DNA of 64,000 bases from Hominenteromicrobium sp964531265 (GTDB lineage: Bacteria; Bacillota; Clostridia; Oscillospirales; Acutalibacteraceae), in the NCBI GenBank assembly GCA_964531265.1, contig CAZHDW010000011.1, forward strand, positions 9,296-73,295, written 5' to 3'. Below are positions 53,415 to 62,754 of this stretch, one piece after another (position 1 is the first letter of the stretch; each line of letters starts with the position of its first letter). Both the position numbers and the translations under genes were made by a program. The notes under the pieces are model-generated. The model searched no databases, was not told the DNA's origin, and saw only the letters and a list, made by a program, of their open reading frames with translations.

Positions 53415-54053
53415 GTGAAACACATTGATAAATCATCAAAGCGAAGAAAACCAATTGCTTTTATAGCTCTGATTGTGTTATTGCTTGTAATTATCGCGAT
53501 TGTGCTTTTTCTGCATATGAAGCGAGAAGAAGACCATACAGAGCAGCCTTCGAAAATAGAGAATAGTCGGACATCCGAATCAAACAGTGAGGAGTCATCC
53601 GACAGTGAAAGTCCGGATGCTGATGAAAGCGAAACGATTGTCGATGAAGCTGAGAGCGAATTTGAGAAGGATATGCCCGAGGGTGTGATACCCGAGGGTG
53701 TGGAGATAACCACTCCGATCGGTGATCTCCATTATCCGGAGATGTGGAAGGATTATGCTGAGGTTAGCTACAGTTCGGATGATACGGGCTTCAATGCTGT
53801 GATAAAAGCTGATATCGGAGATCACAGTGCTGATATTTTGGCTATCCATATCGGTGATGATACCGAGGGTGTAGTGATCGGCAGTGCTCCTGATTTGGAG
53901 GGCATTCAGGTGAAAATTTCCCTTGAGCTTTATGATATAGATACGGATACCGGTTGGAGTCAATCCGAGATAGATACCGTATACGCTATGCAGGAGGGTA
54001 TAAACCAGCTTGTAGAGCAAATTGAGCAATTATATGGGTATGTTCCCGTATAA
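53415..54053 (+). CDS. Membrane-anchored acidic protein, function unknown (GTG start)
   Basis: A 212-residue protein. A basic N-terminus (KHIDKSSKRRK) leads to one membrane helix (PIAFIALIVLLLVIIAIVLFL), a Ser/Glu/Asp-rich spacer, and an outer domain of about 120 residues (GVEITTPIGDLHYPEMWKDYAEVSY...). No family is recognised. GTG at 53415 is chosen because TTGGAGG lies five bases before it. Situated between LicD and the phosphodiester glycosidase gene, it may be an accessory of capsule export. Confidence 0.68.
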   Translation: MKHIDKSSKRRKPIAFIALIVLLLVIIAIVLFLHMKREEDHTEQPSKIENSRTSESNSEESSDSESPDADESETIVDEAESEFEKDMPEGVIPEGVEITTPIGDLHYPEMWKDYAEVSYSSDDTGFNAVIKADIGDHSADILAIHIGDDTEGVVIGSAPDLEGIQVKISLELYDIDTDTGWSQSEIDTVYAMQEGINQLVEQIEQLYGYVPV

Positions 54054-54121
54054 ATATAACATCTTTTTTACAGTTTAAGCAGCATTTGCTGATGTATAAC
54101 TGGAAAACAGGAGGTAAAAAC

Positions 54122-57100
54122 ATGCAACGAACAAAGCCAAAACGTTTTCTGGCGTTGCTTCTCGCTGTTGTAATGACCGTTGGATTAATTCCATCCAATG
54201 TCTTCGCAGCGGGAATCGCCGAGACGAAGAGTTCCACTAATGTGGAACATGCGGGTGGGTCGGTAAAATCAGAGGGCGCGATTGGTGCTTCTTCTGACGT
54301 GGACTCAATGACCGATGCGGAGTTGCTGGCATATTATGCCGGTCTGTCCGACGAGGATGCTGAGTCCTTCGCTCTTACACTGAGCAAGGCACAGCTTACC
54401 CGACTGTCCGACTTGATGAGCGGTGTTGAGCTGTGCGGTGAATCCAGCGACACCCATACGGTATTTAAGAATACCCAATCAACTCTCGCACCGGGTGTAA
54501 CTCAGAATGTTAAGTATGCATATGCTGCCGACGGCAAGCAGATGGTGTACTACATTGCTACTGCCGATGTTACACGTGATGATGTTGTGGTGCAGTCTTC
54601 TTACATGAACCAGTATGAAAACGGCGTTCTGGGTATGGCAAAGTTAACCGAACAGGTAGCCTATGCCAATCAGAAATACACCAATCGGGATGATCCTTTG
54701 TATATCAGCGACTATTACAATGTCGTTGCCGGTGTAAACTCTGCTTTTTATAACATGTCTACCGGTCAGCCCATGGGTATCACATTCATTGATGGAGTAT
54801 CCTTCGGCACTAAAGACTACGACAACTTCTTTGCCATCTTGAAGGATGGCAAGACCGCTGTCATTGATTATGCATCGAATTTGAACAAATATATTGACGA
54901 TAACGGCGAAAGTACAATTTGGCAGGCTGCTGCCGGTTCACAGTGGCTCGTCCGTGACGGTAAGGATGTTACTGCGAATATCACAGGCTCCTACAACACA
55001 GATCGTCATTCGCGTACATGTGTCGGTGTTACCGCTGACGGTAAGGTCGTTCTTATGGTTCTTGATGGTCGACAGGAACCCTTCTCATGCGGCGGATCAA
55101 TGCATGAGCTGGCTCAGATCATGCTGGAAGCCGGATGCGTTGCGGCTATCAACCTGGATGGTGGTGGCTCCACAACATTTGTTTCTAAGCCCGAAGGCCA
55201 AGAGAATGTGAGAGTTATCAACAACCCTTCTGATGGATCTGAGCGTTCTATTTCCACCGGTATTATCATTGCCTCTGCCACAGTACCTACTGATGTGTTC
55301 CATCATGTGACAATGTCAGTTACGGATGAATATGTCACACCCGGTACCTCTATGAATGTTACAGTGACAGGTGTGTCTCCTGCAAGTACACCTGCAGATA
55401 TTCCCGAAGGTGTTACCTACGAAGTATCCAACGGTACCTATGAAAATGGCGTTTTGACGGCTACAACAGTTGGTGATGTTGTCCTGACTGCTATGTACAA
55501 CGGTGAGGAAGTTGGCAAATTGACTGTTCATGCGGTTGTGCCTGAGCGCATAGCCTTTTCTGCTGCAACTATTTGTGTCCCTAACGGAAAGTCTGTAGAT
55601 CTGGAGCTCACGGCCGAATACGGTATAAATACTGTAAAAACAAAGCTTGAAGATTTTGAGTTGAAACTAGCTGATAATCTTGCCGGCACGCTGGATGGAT
55701 TCTGTTTTACTGCCTGTGGCATTGAAGCCGGTATTACAGAAACAGTTATTTCTGCTACGTATGTTGGTGATCATACCATAACAGCAACAGCAACTTTGTC
55801 CTTCGGTCGAGCTTCTGAAGTCCTGTGGGATTTCGAAGATGGAGATATTTCTGATTGGGCAAGACAAAGATCCAACTATGGATATATTTCTACTCCCGGT
55901 ACGACATCTCTTTCGTCCAAAGCCGAAGGCGGCATTGTACGCAGTGGTGAGTATGCACTGAAGTTTAATATGGATTTTAGCACCTCTACAGAGGGTGGTA
56001 ATCTTAGAGGTCTGTTAGGACTCAATAATGATGAAGTAATTGATTTGGGTGGTGCTACATCCTTTGGCATGTGGTTATATGTTCCGTTTGAAGCGAAGGC
56101 TATGAATGGTCGAATCTTCCTTTATGAGGTTACGGAACGTAACGAAGACGGGACGATTAAAGCCTATAATTCAAAGCCTACCTATGGTAGAGATATGGAT
56201 GGTGGGGAGATAAACTGGAACTCCGTAGGCTTCGTAACTAAACTGGAGGAATCTGGTTGGCATTATATTTCCTTTGATTTGACTCAACGAGAATTGGGCT
56301 ATTGTATCCCTGTGAATGGTACAGTCCTCGATATTTATGTCAGCGATAGCGATAACGCAGAGATTGGTTACTACCGTAATGATTATGCTTCCCTGAACCA
56401 AAACGTCGTAATGTATATTGACGATGTTACGTTGGACTACTCTTCTGTTGTAGAAGATCGTGAAGCACCGGTTTTCAGCGGCATTACCTATGCAGATACA
56501 ACGATGTCAGATGCTGCTACATTGGTTAATGGAGCGACGCTTACTGGAAATACTATCAGCTTTGCTGCAAGCGTTGCAGAAAACACGAAAAAGAATAATG
56601 CAACAGGATTGGATGAATCTACTGCCAAGGCATATGTAGATGGAAGAGAAGTAGCGGCAACTTTTGTAAACGGTAAGATTTCCATTCCGGATGTGCAGCT
56701 TGTAAACGGAAAACATATTGTAAAGTTCTCCATTTGTGATAATCAGGGCAACTATGCATCTGTAGTTCGTCAGTTTACGATTAACGCCATTGGCAACAAT
56801 GGTGCAACTATCAAACTCCAGCCCCATGATGCCGATCTGAATAACATCCTTCTTGGATCTGTATACTATGTAGACATTGTGGCCACGCAGGCGGATGCTG
56901 TGAATGATGTTGTTGTTGATGTGGATTTGAACAATATGAGCCGCTGGGAATTGGAGCATATGGAGGTAGCTGATGGCTTTAAAGCTAGCTATGTCCTCCT
57001 GGACAAGGATGAGAACATTGCTCGAATTACGATTACCGGTAGTACCGATCAGACCGGCAAATTGACACTGGTATCTATGCCTGTCCGTACCTGGGAGCTT

Positions 57101-59389
57101 CCCTGCCAGAAGTGTGATGGCAATACGACAGAATGGGCTACTTATGAATTCTTCAAAAAGGGAAATGAAACATGGGCAATTGATATCAGTATGACTGTGA
57201 TTGCTGGTATTTTGAACCATGATACAACGTTTGCTGGTGATAAAGTACAAGTTAATACGGAGTCACGTGTTTATTGGAGAGATAACAAAACTGATGAGTA
57301 TTACGCCTGGAACGGCGGCCATGACCATAGACCCGAGACAAAAAACCTGTACTCTGCATCTTCCACTAACCATGTAGATGCGGTTGCATGGAAGGATAAG
57401 GTTGCAACTTGCACTGAGAGCGGCTATACAGGCCGTACCTACTGCGAAGTCTGTGACTCCGTGGTTGACTGGGGCACTACACTTCCGGCAACCGGCCACA
57501 GCTATGCGATTGTGGACGGTGTGCTGAAATGTATCCATGATGGCTGCGATAGCCTGTATAACGGCGTTTACACAGATGGTAATACCTATGTAGATGGTGT
57601 AATTGCAGATGGTTGGGTAACCATTGGCGGAAATACCTATTATTTCGTCAACGGCACGAAGGTAACAGGTGCAAAATACATGGATGGTTCGCTGTACTTC
57701 TTCGATGAAGACGGTGTGTATGATGAGGATTACGTTTATTCTGGCTTCTACACCACCGATGATGGACGGCTCATGTATTTTGTTCTTAACAAATATGTTA
57801 CAGGCTACCACCGTTTGTTCCAGAAGGCATATTTCTTTGAAGGCAACGGCTATGCCTATGATGGGGAATACACCATCGGCGGCGAGACCTGTCTGTATAA
57901 GGAAGGTTTGTTTGTAAGCTGCTCCTCTGCAAATGTACTGGATGCTGGTCTGATTGGTACTACCGCAGAGTACGTTCTGTATGCAGATGGTACATTAAAA
58001 ATCAGTGGCACTGGTGTGACTTATAGCTTCTCCGACCATGGTCAGCGTCCTTATGTAACTTATGCAACGCAGGTGAAAAAAGCTGTCATTGGCAATGGAA
58101 TTACTCGCTTGGGTACTTATCTGTTCTGCTATTGCTCTTCCATGACGGAAGTTGAATTTGAGGAAGATAGCAGTCTGACCCAGATCGGCACCGGTGTGTT
58201 CTGTGAATGCAGCAGAATGACTGAGCTGACGTTGCCTGATAGTGTTGCCTATATCAGCAATATGGCATTCAAGAGCTGTCCCAACCTGACAAAGCTGGTT
58301 CTGCCTGCAAACATTACTTCTATTAGTAGCACCGCTTTCCAGAAGAGTACTTCCGTGACCCTCTATGTGGCTGCGGATAGCTATGGTCTGGATTTTGCAA
58401 AAACCAACAATATTCCCTATGTGATCTACGAGCACGAGGTCAAGCGGGAAATTCTTGAGGTCGATGGCAACCTGTACTACTATGAGGATGGCGTTCTCAC
58501 CTATGCGGGTCTGATCTTGCTTGATGGTAATTACTACTATGTTCGCTCCAATGGCCAGTTGGTAGTTGGTAGAGATTATTGGGTCACAGTAACCAATGAT
58601 CTGCTTCCCGAAGGAACTTACACATTTGGCGCAGATGGTAAGATGTTTGTTGAAGGTAACGGCTCTGGCGAAGAAGATAAACCTGTTACTAATGGCATCG
58701 TAGATGTTGATGGTGTACTGTACTATTATCAGAATGGGAATGCTTATTATGCTGGCTTGTTCCAGTTGGACGGAAACTACTATTATGCACGCTCTAACGG
58801 TCAACTGGTAGTCAGCAGAGATTATTGGGTCACAAAGACCAACGATCTACTCCCCGCTGGCACATACACATTTGACGCAGATGGCAAGATGGTTGTTAAT
58901 GGTGGCGATTCTGGCGAAGAAGAGCCCCCTGCTATTAGTATTGAAACTGTGAATGGAACACTGTATTGCTATAAAGATGGAAAAGCATACTACGCTGGTT
59001 TATTCCAATTTATTGGTAACTACTATTACGCTCGTTCCAATGGCCAGTTGGTAGTTAGCAGAGATTATTGGATTACCAAGACCAATGATTTGCTGCCTGA
59101 AGGAACCTACACCTTCGGTGCAGACGGTAAGATGATTGTCAATGGCGGCGAATCTGGTGAGGAAGATTCCCAGGCCATCACTATTGTGACTGTAGACGGC
59201 ACATTGTACTGCTATAAAGCTGGGAAAGCCTACTACGCAGGACTTTTCCAGATGAATGGAAACTACTACTATGCCCGCTCTAACGGTCAGTTGGTCGTCA
59301 GCAGAGATTATTGGGTTACCAAGACGAATGACTTGCTGCCCGCCGCAACTTATTCTTTTGACTCAGATGGTAAAATGATTACCGAGTAA
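54122..59389 (+). CDS. Giant surface protein: phosphodiester glycosidase, Ig/cohesin-like, LRR and wall-binding repeats
   Basis: A 1755-residue secreted protein. Order of parts: signal peptide (to about residue 33); a phosphodiester glycosidase (NAGPA) domain about 130-395, with TCVGVTADGKVVLMVLDGRQ and INLDGGGSTTF; Ig-like parts about 400-560; a carbohydrate-module-like part beginning WDFEDGDISDW (about 570-780); an Ig-like part; a cohesin-like part (about 905-1040); a CxxC region near 1100; glucan/choline-binding-like repeats about 1145-1270; BspA-like leucine-rich repeats about 1285-1440; four repeats at 1443-1755. It has no LPXTG, so binding is probably by the repeats. NAGPA enzymes split sugar-phosphodiester links, consistent with acting on LicD-modified polymer. 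CAGGAGG is the ribosome site. Confidence 0.85.
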   Translation: MQRTKPKRFLALLLAVVMTVGLIPSNVFAAGIAETKSSTNVEHAGGSVKSEGAIGASSDVDSMTDAELLAYYAGLSDEDAESFALTLSKAQLTRLSDLMSGVELCGESSDTHTVFKNTQSTLAPGVTQNVKYAYAADGKQMVYYIATADVTRDDVVVQSSYMNQYENGVLGMAKLTEQVAYANQKYTNRDDPLYISDYYNVVAGVNSAFYNMSTGQPMGITFIDGVSFGTKDYDNFFAILKDGKTAVIDYASNLNKYIDDNGESTIWQAAAGSQWLVRDGKDVTANITGSYNTDRHSRTCVGVTADGKVVLMVLDGRQEPFSCGGSMHELAQIMLEAGCVAAINLDGGGSTTFVSKPEGQENVRVINNPSDGSERSISTGIIIASATVPTDVFHHVTMSVTDEYVTPGTSMNVTVTGVSPASTPADIPEGVTYEVSNGTYENGVLTATTVGDVVLTAMYNGEEVGKLTVHAVVPERIAFSAATICVPNGKSVDLELTAEYGINTVKTKLEDFELKLADNLAGTLDGFCFTACGIEAGITETVISATYVGDHTITATATLSFGRASEVLWDFEDGDISDWARQRSNYGYISTPGTTSLSSKAEGGIVRSGEYALKFNMDFSTSTEGGNLRGLLGLNNDEVIDLGGATSFGMWLYVPFEAKAMNGRIFLYEVTERNEDGTIKAYNSKPTYGRDMDGGEINWNSVGFVTKLEESGWHYISFDLTQRELGYCIPVNGTVLDIYVSDSDNAEIGYYRNDYASLNQNVVMYIDDVTLDYSSVVEDREAPVFSGITYADTTMSDAATLVNGATLTGNTISFAASVAENTKKNNATGLDESTAKAYVDGREVAATFVNGKISIPDVQLVNGKHIVKFSICDNQGNYASVVRQFTINAIGNNGATIKLQPHDADLNNILLGSVYYVDIVATQADAVNDVVVDVDLNNMSRWELEHMEVADGFKASYVLLDKDENIARITITGSTDQTGKLTLVSMPVRTWELPCQKCDGNTTEWATYEFFKKGNETWAIDISMTVIAGILNHDTTFAGDKVQVNTESRVYWRDNKTDEYYAWNGGHDHRPETKNLYSASSTNHVDAVAWKDKVATCTESGYTGRTYCEVCDSVVDWGTTLPATGHSYAIVDGVLKCIHDGCDSLYNGVYTDGNTYVDGVIADGWVTIGGNTYYFVNGTKVTGAKYMDGSLYFFDEDGVYDEDYVYSGFYTTDDGRLMYFVLNKYVTGYHRLFQKAYFFEGNGYAYDGEYTIGGETCLYKEGLFVSCSSANVLDAGLIGTTAEYVLYADGTLKISGTGVTYSFSDHGQRPYVTYATQVKKAVIGNGITRLGTYLFCYCSSMTEVEFEEDSSLTQIGTGVFCECSRMTELTLPDSVAYISNMAFKSCPNLTKLVLPANITSISSTAFQKSTSVTLYVAADSYGLDFAKTNNIPYVIYEHEVKREILEVDGNLYYYEDGVLTYAGLILLDGNYYYVRSNGQLVVGRDYWVTVTNDLLPEGTYTFGADGKMFVEGNGSGEEDKPVTNGIVDVDGVLYYYQNGNAYYAGLFQLDGNYYYARSNGQLVVSRDYWVTKTNDLLPAGTYTFDADGKMVVNGGDSGEEEPPAISIETVNGTLYCYKDGKAYYAGLFQFIGNYYYARSNGQLVVSRDYWITKTNDLLPEGTYTFGADGKMIVNGGESGEEDSQAITIVTVDGTLYCYKAGKAYYAGLFQMNGNYYYARSNGQLVVSRDYWVTKTNDLLPAATYSFDSDGKMITE
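58450..59389 (+). repeat. Four tandem wall-binding-like repeats of about 240 bp inside the surface protein gene
   Basis: Each unit carries D/NGTLYYYxxGxxYYAGL, GNYYYxRSNGQLVV, RDYWVT, NDLLPxGTYxFxxDGKM, then a short G/E-rich linker. The four begin near 58450, 58690, 58930 and 59170. Protein copies are very alike while codons differ, so the repeats are under protein-level constraint and not a recent DNA duplication. Confidence 0.85.
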
Positions 59390-59403
59390 TTCCCAAGGAG
59401 GGT

Positions 59404-59442
59404 TTCTGGGGTATAGCTGGATGAATCAGCTATACCCCAGAA
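59404..59442 (+). terminator. Perfect 16-bp hairpin after the surface protein gene, no T run
   Basis: TTCTGGGGTATAGCTG (59404-59419) pairs perfectly with 59427-59442 around a 7-base loop. Neither strand has a T run behind it, so a classic intrinsic terminator is doubtful. It may be a 3'-end processing or stability hairpin, reducing read-through into the glycosyltransferase genes. Confidence 0.5.
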
Positions 59443-59454
59443 TAATCAATAAAT

Positions 59455-60222
59455 ATGAAAATTCAAACCTTAGTTGTAACAACAAATCAAAACGATGATA
59501 GTTTGCCTCGCAGAATGAACATCCAAACGGATGCTGTGATTGGGAACCAATGTGGCACAGATGGGTTTCATGAATTTGCATATAACGGCCATGTTATGCA
59601 ATATGTTAACTCATCCCTGTGTGGTGTAGGCATCAACCGAAATCATGTGTTGATGCGAGCACAGAGTGATATTTGTGTGTTGGCCGATGATGATATGATT
59701 TTCCTTCCCGGTTATGAGACGAAAGTTCGGACATGGTTTGAAAAACTTCCGGATGCAGACATCCTGATTTTTAATCTTGAGGGTGGGAAAAAGAGATATA
59801 AGAATAAAAAGATAACAAAAATTACATCCATGAATTATGGTAAGTTTGGCACTGCGAGGTTAGCATTTCGTACAAGAAATGTTCGCTTTAGCGGGTTGAT
59901 GTTCCATACCATGTTTGGTGGCGGTTGTGAATTTAGCTGTGGTGAGGATACACTATTTTTACATAACTGTCTAAAAAAAAGGCTCACAATTTATGGCGTT
60001 CCAGATTCAATTGCACAAATTAGCGATGATAGCTCCTCGTGGTTCCATGGCTACACGGATAAATTCTTTTTTGACAAGGGTGTTGTGTACTATGTGCTGG
60101 ATCACCATTGGTGTGAGCTTCATGCCTGGATTCACTGCTTGCGGCATCGGAAAAAGTACCAAGAATACGGCTGGATCAACGGTGCAAAGCAAATGATTAG
60201 GGGGATCAAATCAGTCAAATGA
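59455..60222 (+). CDS. Putative glycosyltransferase (GT-A, GT2-like)
   Basis: A 255-residue protein, likely a GT-A transferase. It has VVTTNQNDDSLP, VGINRNHVLMRAQSDICVLADDDMIFLPGYETKV, where ADDDM is the metal-binding DXD, and the later block GGGCEFSCGEDTLFLHNCLKK, as in family A transferases. No Shine-Dalgarno site precedes the ATG at 59455, which lies just behind the hairpin at 59404-59442. Its end overlaps the next start by 4 bases. Confidence 0.78.
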   Translation: MKIQTLVVTTNQNDDSLPRRMNIQTDAVIGNQCGTDGFHEFAYNGHVMQYVNSSLCGVGINRNHVLMRAQSDICVLADDDMIFLPGYETKVRTWFEKLPDADILIFNLEGGKKRYKNKKITKITSMNYGKFGTARLAFRTRNVRFSGLMFHTMFGGGCEFSCGEDTLFLHNCLKKRLTIYGVPDSIAQISDDSSSWFHGYTDKFFFDKGVVYYVLDHHWCELHAWIHCLRHRKKYQEYGWINGAKQMIRGIKSVK

Positions 60223-61327
60223 AACATGAACCTGTATTTTCTATTGTGGTACCTGTTTATAAAGTAGAAGCGTATTTGGACAAATGCGTACAGTCTCTTA
60301 TTGGTCAAACTTTTTCAGATATAGAAATTATTTTGGTTGACGATGGCAGTCCTGACCAATGTGGCAAGATGTGTGATGACTATGCAGCACAGGATGAACG
60401 TATTAAGGTGATTCATAAAGAAAACGGTGGCCTTTCGGATGCTAGAAACGCTGGTCTGAGTGCCGCTATAGGTGATTATATTATCTTTGTTGACTCTGAT
60501 GACTACATTGAATTGGATGCGTGTGAAAAGTTTTATCTTTATGCAGAAAAGAATTATGATATCTTGATTGGGGATGCTATTGTTGAAGGTGGCGAATATC
60601 ATTTATCTCATATCGAGTTGGATGAGGCTATTAGCGGATCATTGTATTATAAAACTGCATTATCAAAGAATAAAATGCCAATTGTTGCGTGGATTAATGC
60701 ATATCGTCGGAAATTCTTGACTGAAAATTGTTTGAAATTTAAGTGTGGTATATTGCATGAGGATGTAGAATTTACACCTCGTGCATTTCTTGCAGCACAA
60801 ACAGTGGTCTATACCAGAAATATCTTTTATCATTATCTAATCAGAGATAATTCGATTACGAGGAAAAAGGATCAGCGCAAGAATGCCATGGATTTGTATG
60901 GCACTTGTTGTGAACATGAGGATAGATTCAGGAAGATTGATGATGTAGAATTGCGAACGCTTTTGCTGGATTCATTGGTAAAGTCCTACCTTAGTCTGTT
61001 TCAAGGTGCAAAACTATACCAATACGGCAAAGAATACATCCATAAGGATTTTGTACGAAAAAATGCAATGTGTAAAAAGACAAAGCTGAAANNNNNNNNN
61101 NNNNNNNNNNNNNNNNNNNNNNNNNNNNNNNNNNNNNNNNNNNNNNNNNNNNNNNNNNNNNNNNNNNNNNNNNNNNNNNNNNNNNNNNNNNCATCCATAA
61201 GGATTTTGTACGAAAAAATGCAATGTGTAAAAAGACAAAGCTGAAAGCTTTGTTGTTTTGCCTGAGCCCACAACTGTACTGGCAGATAAATCATTTAACT
61301 AAAGTAGGAATAAACAAAAATGCGTGA
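60219..61327 (+). CDS. Glycosyltransferase, GT2 family (interrupted by an assembly gap)
   Basis: A GT-A enzyme with FSIVVPVYKVEAYLDKCVQSLI, IILVDDGSPDQCGKMCDDY, ENGGLSDARNAGLSAA and FVDSDDYIELD. The frame meets 100 N at 61092-61191. The 55 bases before the N (61037-61091) are identical to the 55 after it (61192-61246). If one copy and the N are removed, the frame continues (KTKLKALLFCLSPQLYW...) to a TGA at 61325-61327 and gives 317 residues, a normal length, overlapping the flippase start by 8 bases. Read literally, the sequence gives a wrong end at 61244. Confidence 0.87.
61037..61246. repeat. Identical 55-base repeats flanking a 100-N gap (assembly artefact)
   Basis: Bases 61037-61091 and 61192-61246 are identical, with exactly 100 N between. 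This is typical of two contigs that overlap by one k-mer but were joined with a default-size gap. The 155-base excess breaks an otherwise intact gene, which supports an artefact rather than a biological duplication. Confidence 0.9.
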
Positions 61328-62723
61328 TCACACCGAAAAAAGCAAAGTTCTATTTGCTAATATATGGCTCTTTTTCCTCGCTAGCTTCATTCCCAAAACC
61401 ATAACGTTTTTTATGGTTCCATTATATACGGATTGCTTAACTACCGACGAATATGGGACTATTGACTTAATTACAACAACCTGTCAACTGCTTTTGCCTG
61501 TTTTGACATTGCAAATACAGGATGCTGTCCTTCGTTTTTCGCTGAGGGAAAAACACTTAGAGCAAGTTTTTAGTATTGGCCTGAGGATTACCCTTCTTGG
61601 AACACTACTCCTGTGTGGTGGTGTATTATGCTTACGTACTACGGGATTTCTCAATATGGACTGGGCCTATTTGCTTTTTTTAATTGCATATTTTTTGCTG
61701 AGTTCATTAAAAAACATAATGGATTATTTTTTGCGAGCGATTGATAAAGTTAAGCAAGTGACGATATCTACCATCTGTAACAGCATTATCACTGTAGCCT
61801 GTAATCTACTTTTTTTACTGGTATTTCGATGGGGCGTTAGGGGATATTTGTTGGCAAATGTAATTGGCTATGCGTTTAGTACGCTGTATATGTTTATCGC
61901 CGCAAAACTCCAGCGCTACATTGTATTACAAAATGTTGACAAAGAACTGGTTAAAAGAGTTGTTTCCTTCAGTGTTCCTATGGCAATTGGAGCGCTGTCA
62001 TGGTGGGCCAACAACTCCTTGGACAAATATTTACTGACTTATTTCTGTGGTATTTCAGCCGCTGGTATATTAGCAGTAGCTTATAAGGTTCCGACAATTC
62101 TTTCTGTGTTGGGAAGTACAGTTTCTAAAGCCTTTTCCATCTCGGCAATACAATATTTTGACTATGAAGATAAAGACGGCTTTTTAGGGAAAAGTTATGG
62201 AATAATCAGTCATACAACCGTTATTTTCGCTTCATGCTTGATGATATTAAATATCCCGTTGGCAAAAATCCTATTCCAAAAAGATTTTTATACAGCATGG
62301 CTATTGGTGCCACCATTGTTGGTAGCTGCCGTTATGAATCATTTGTTAGGGAACTGCGAACAATTCCTAATTGCTATGGACAAAACTACTATAGTATCTT
62401 TGACTGCAATTTTGGGTGCAGGTTTGAATTTGCTCCTAAATGTACTCTTAATTCCAAGCATTGGGGAATATGGTGCCGTAATTTCGACAGCACTTGGATT
62501 TTCTGTGGTTTGGCTGGTACGGTATATCTATGTAAGTCATCGAATTAATCTTAAGAACAACAAGATTAAAGAACCCGTTAGCTATATATTATTGTATATT
62601 CAAATGCTCATAGCGTACAGGGGAAATGAGTTGCTGTTTATACAAATGGGGATATTGATCGTTCTATTGGTTTTATATCGAAGCGATATTACAGAGCTGA
62701 TTACCAATTTGTTGGTAAATTAG
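61320..62723 (+). CDS. Polysaccharide flippase (Wzx/oligosaccharide transporter)
   Basis: A 467-residue polytopic protein of about 12-14 helices. It begins KSKVLFANIWLFFLASFIPKTITFFMVPLYTDCLTTDEYGTIDL, the family signature, with AVLRFSL soon after and the C-terminal AILGAGLNLLLNVLLIPSIGEYGAVISTALG. It flips lipid-linked units. Differing from the flippase at 16828, it is specific for the second locus. The ATG overlaps the end of the preceding gene once the gap is corrected. Confidence 0.88.
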   Translation: MRDHTEKSKVLFANIWLFFLASFIPKTITFFMVPLYTDCLTTDEYGTIDLITTTCQLLLPVLTLQIQDAVLRFSLREKHLEQVFSIGLRITLLGTLLLCGGVLCLRTTGFLNMDWAYLLFLIAYFLLSSLKNIMDYFLRAIDKVKQVTISTICNSIITVACNLLFLLVFRWGVRGYLLANVIGYAFSTLYMFIAAKLQRYIVLQNVDKELVKRVVSFSVPMAIGALSWWANNSLDKYLLTYFCGISAAGILAVAYKVPTILSVLGSTVSKAFSISAIQYFDYEDKDGFLGKSYGIISHTTVIFASCLMILNIPLAKILFQKDFYTAWLLVPPLLVAAVMNHLLGNCEQFLIAMDKTTIVSLTAILGAGLNLLLNVLLIPSIGEYGAVISTALGFSVVWLVRYIYVSHRINLKNNKIKEPVSYILLYIQMLIAYRGNELLFIQMGILIVLLVLYRSDITELITNLLVN

Positions 62724-62754
62724 GAATCATTTCTGCAGGAAAGGAGTAAACAAA

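Noticed and set aside
58450..59389. Tandem DNA repeat or CRISPR-like array
   Set aside because: The periodicity is in the protein; codons differ between copies and the units are about 240 bp, which fits wall-binding repeats.
61092..61191. Biological direct repeat or transposon insertion at the N run
   Set aside because: Exactly 100 N with identical 55-base edges is an assembly pattern, and merging restores a normal gene.
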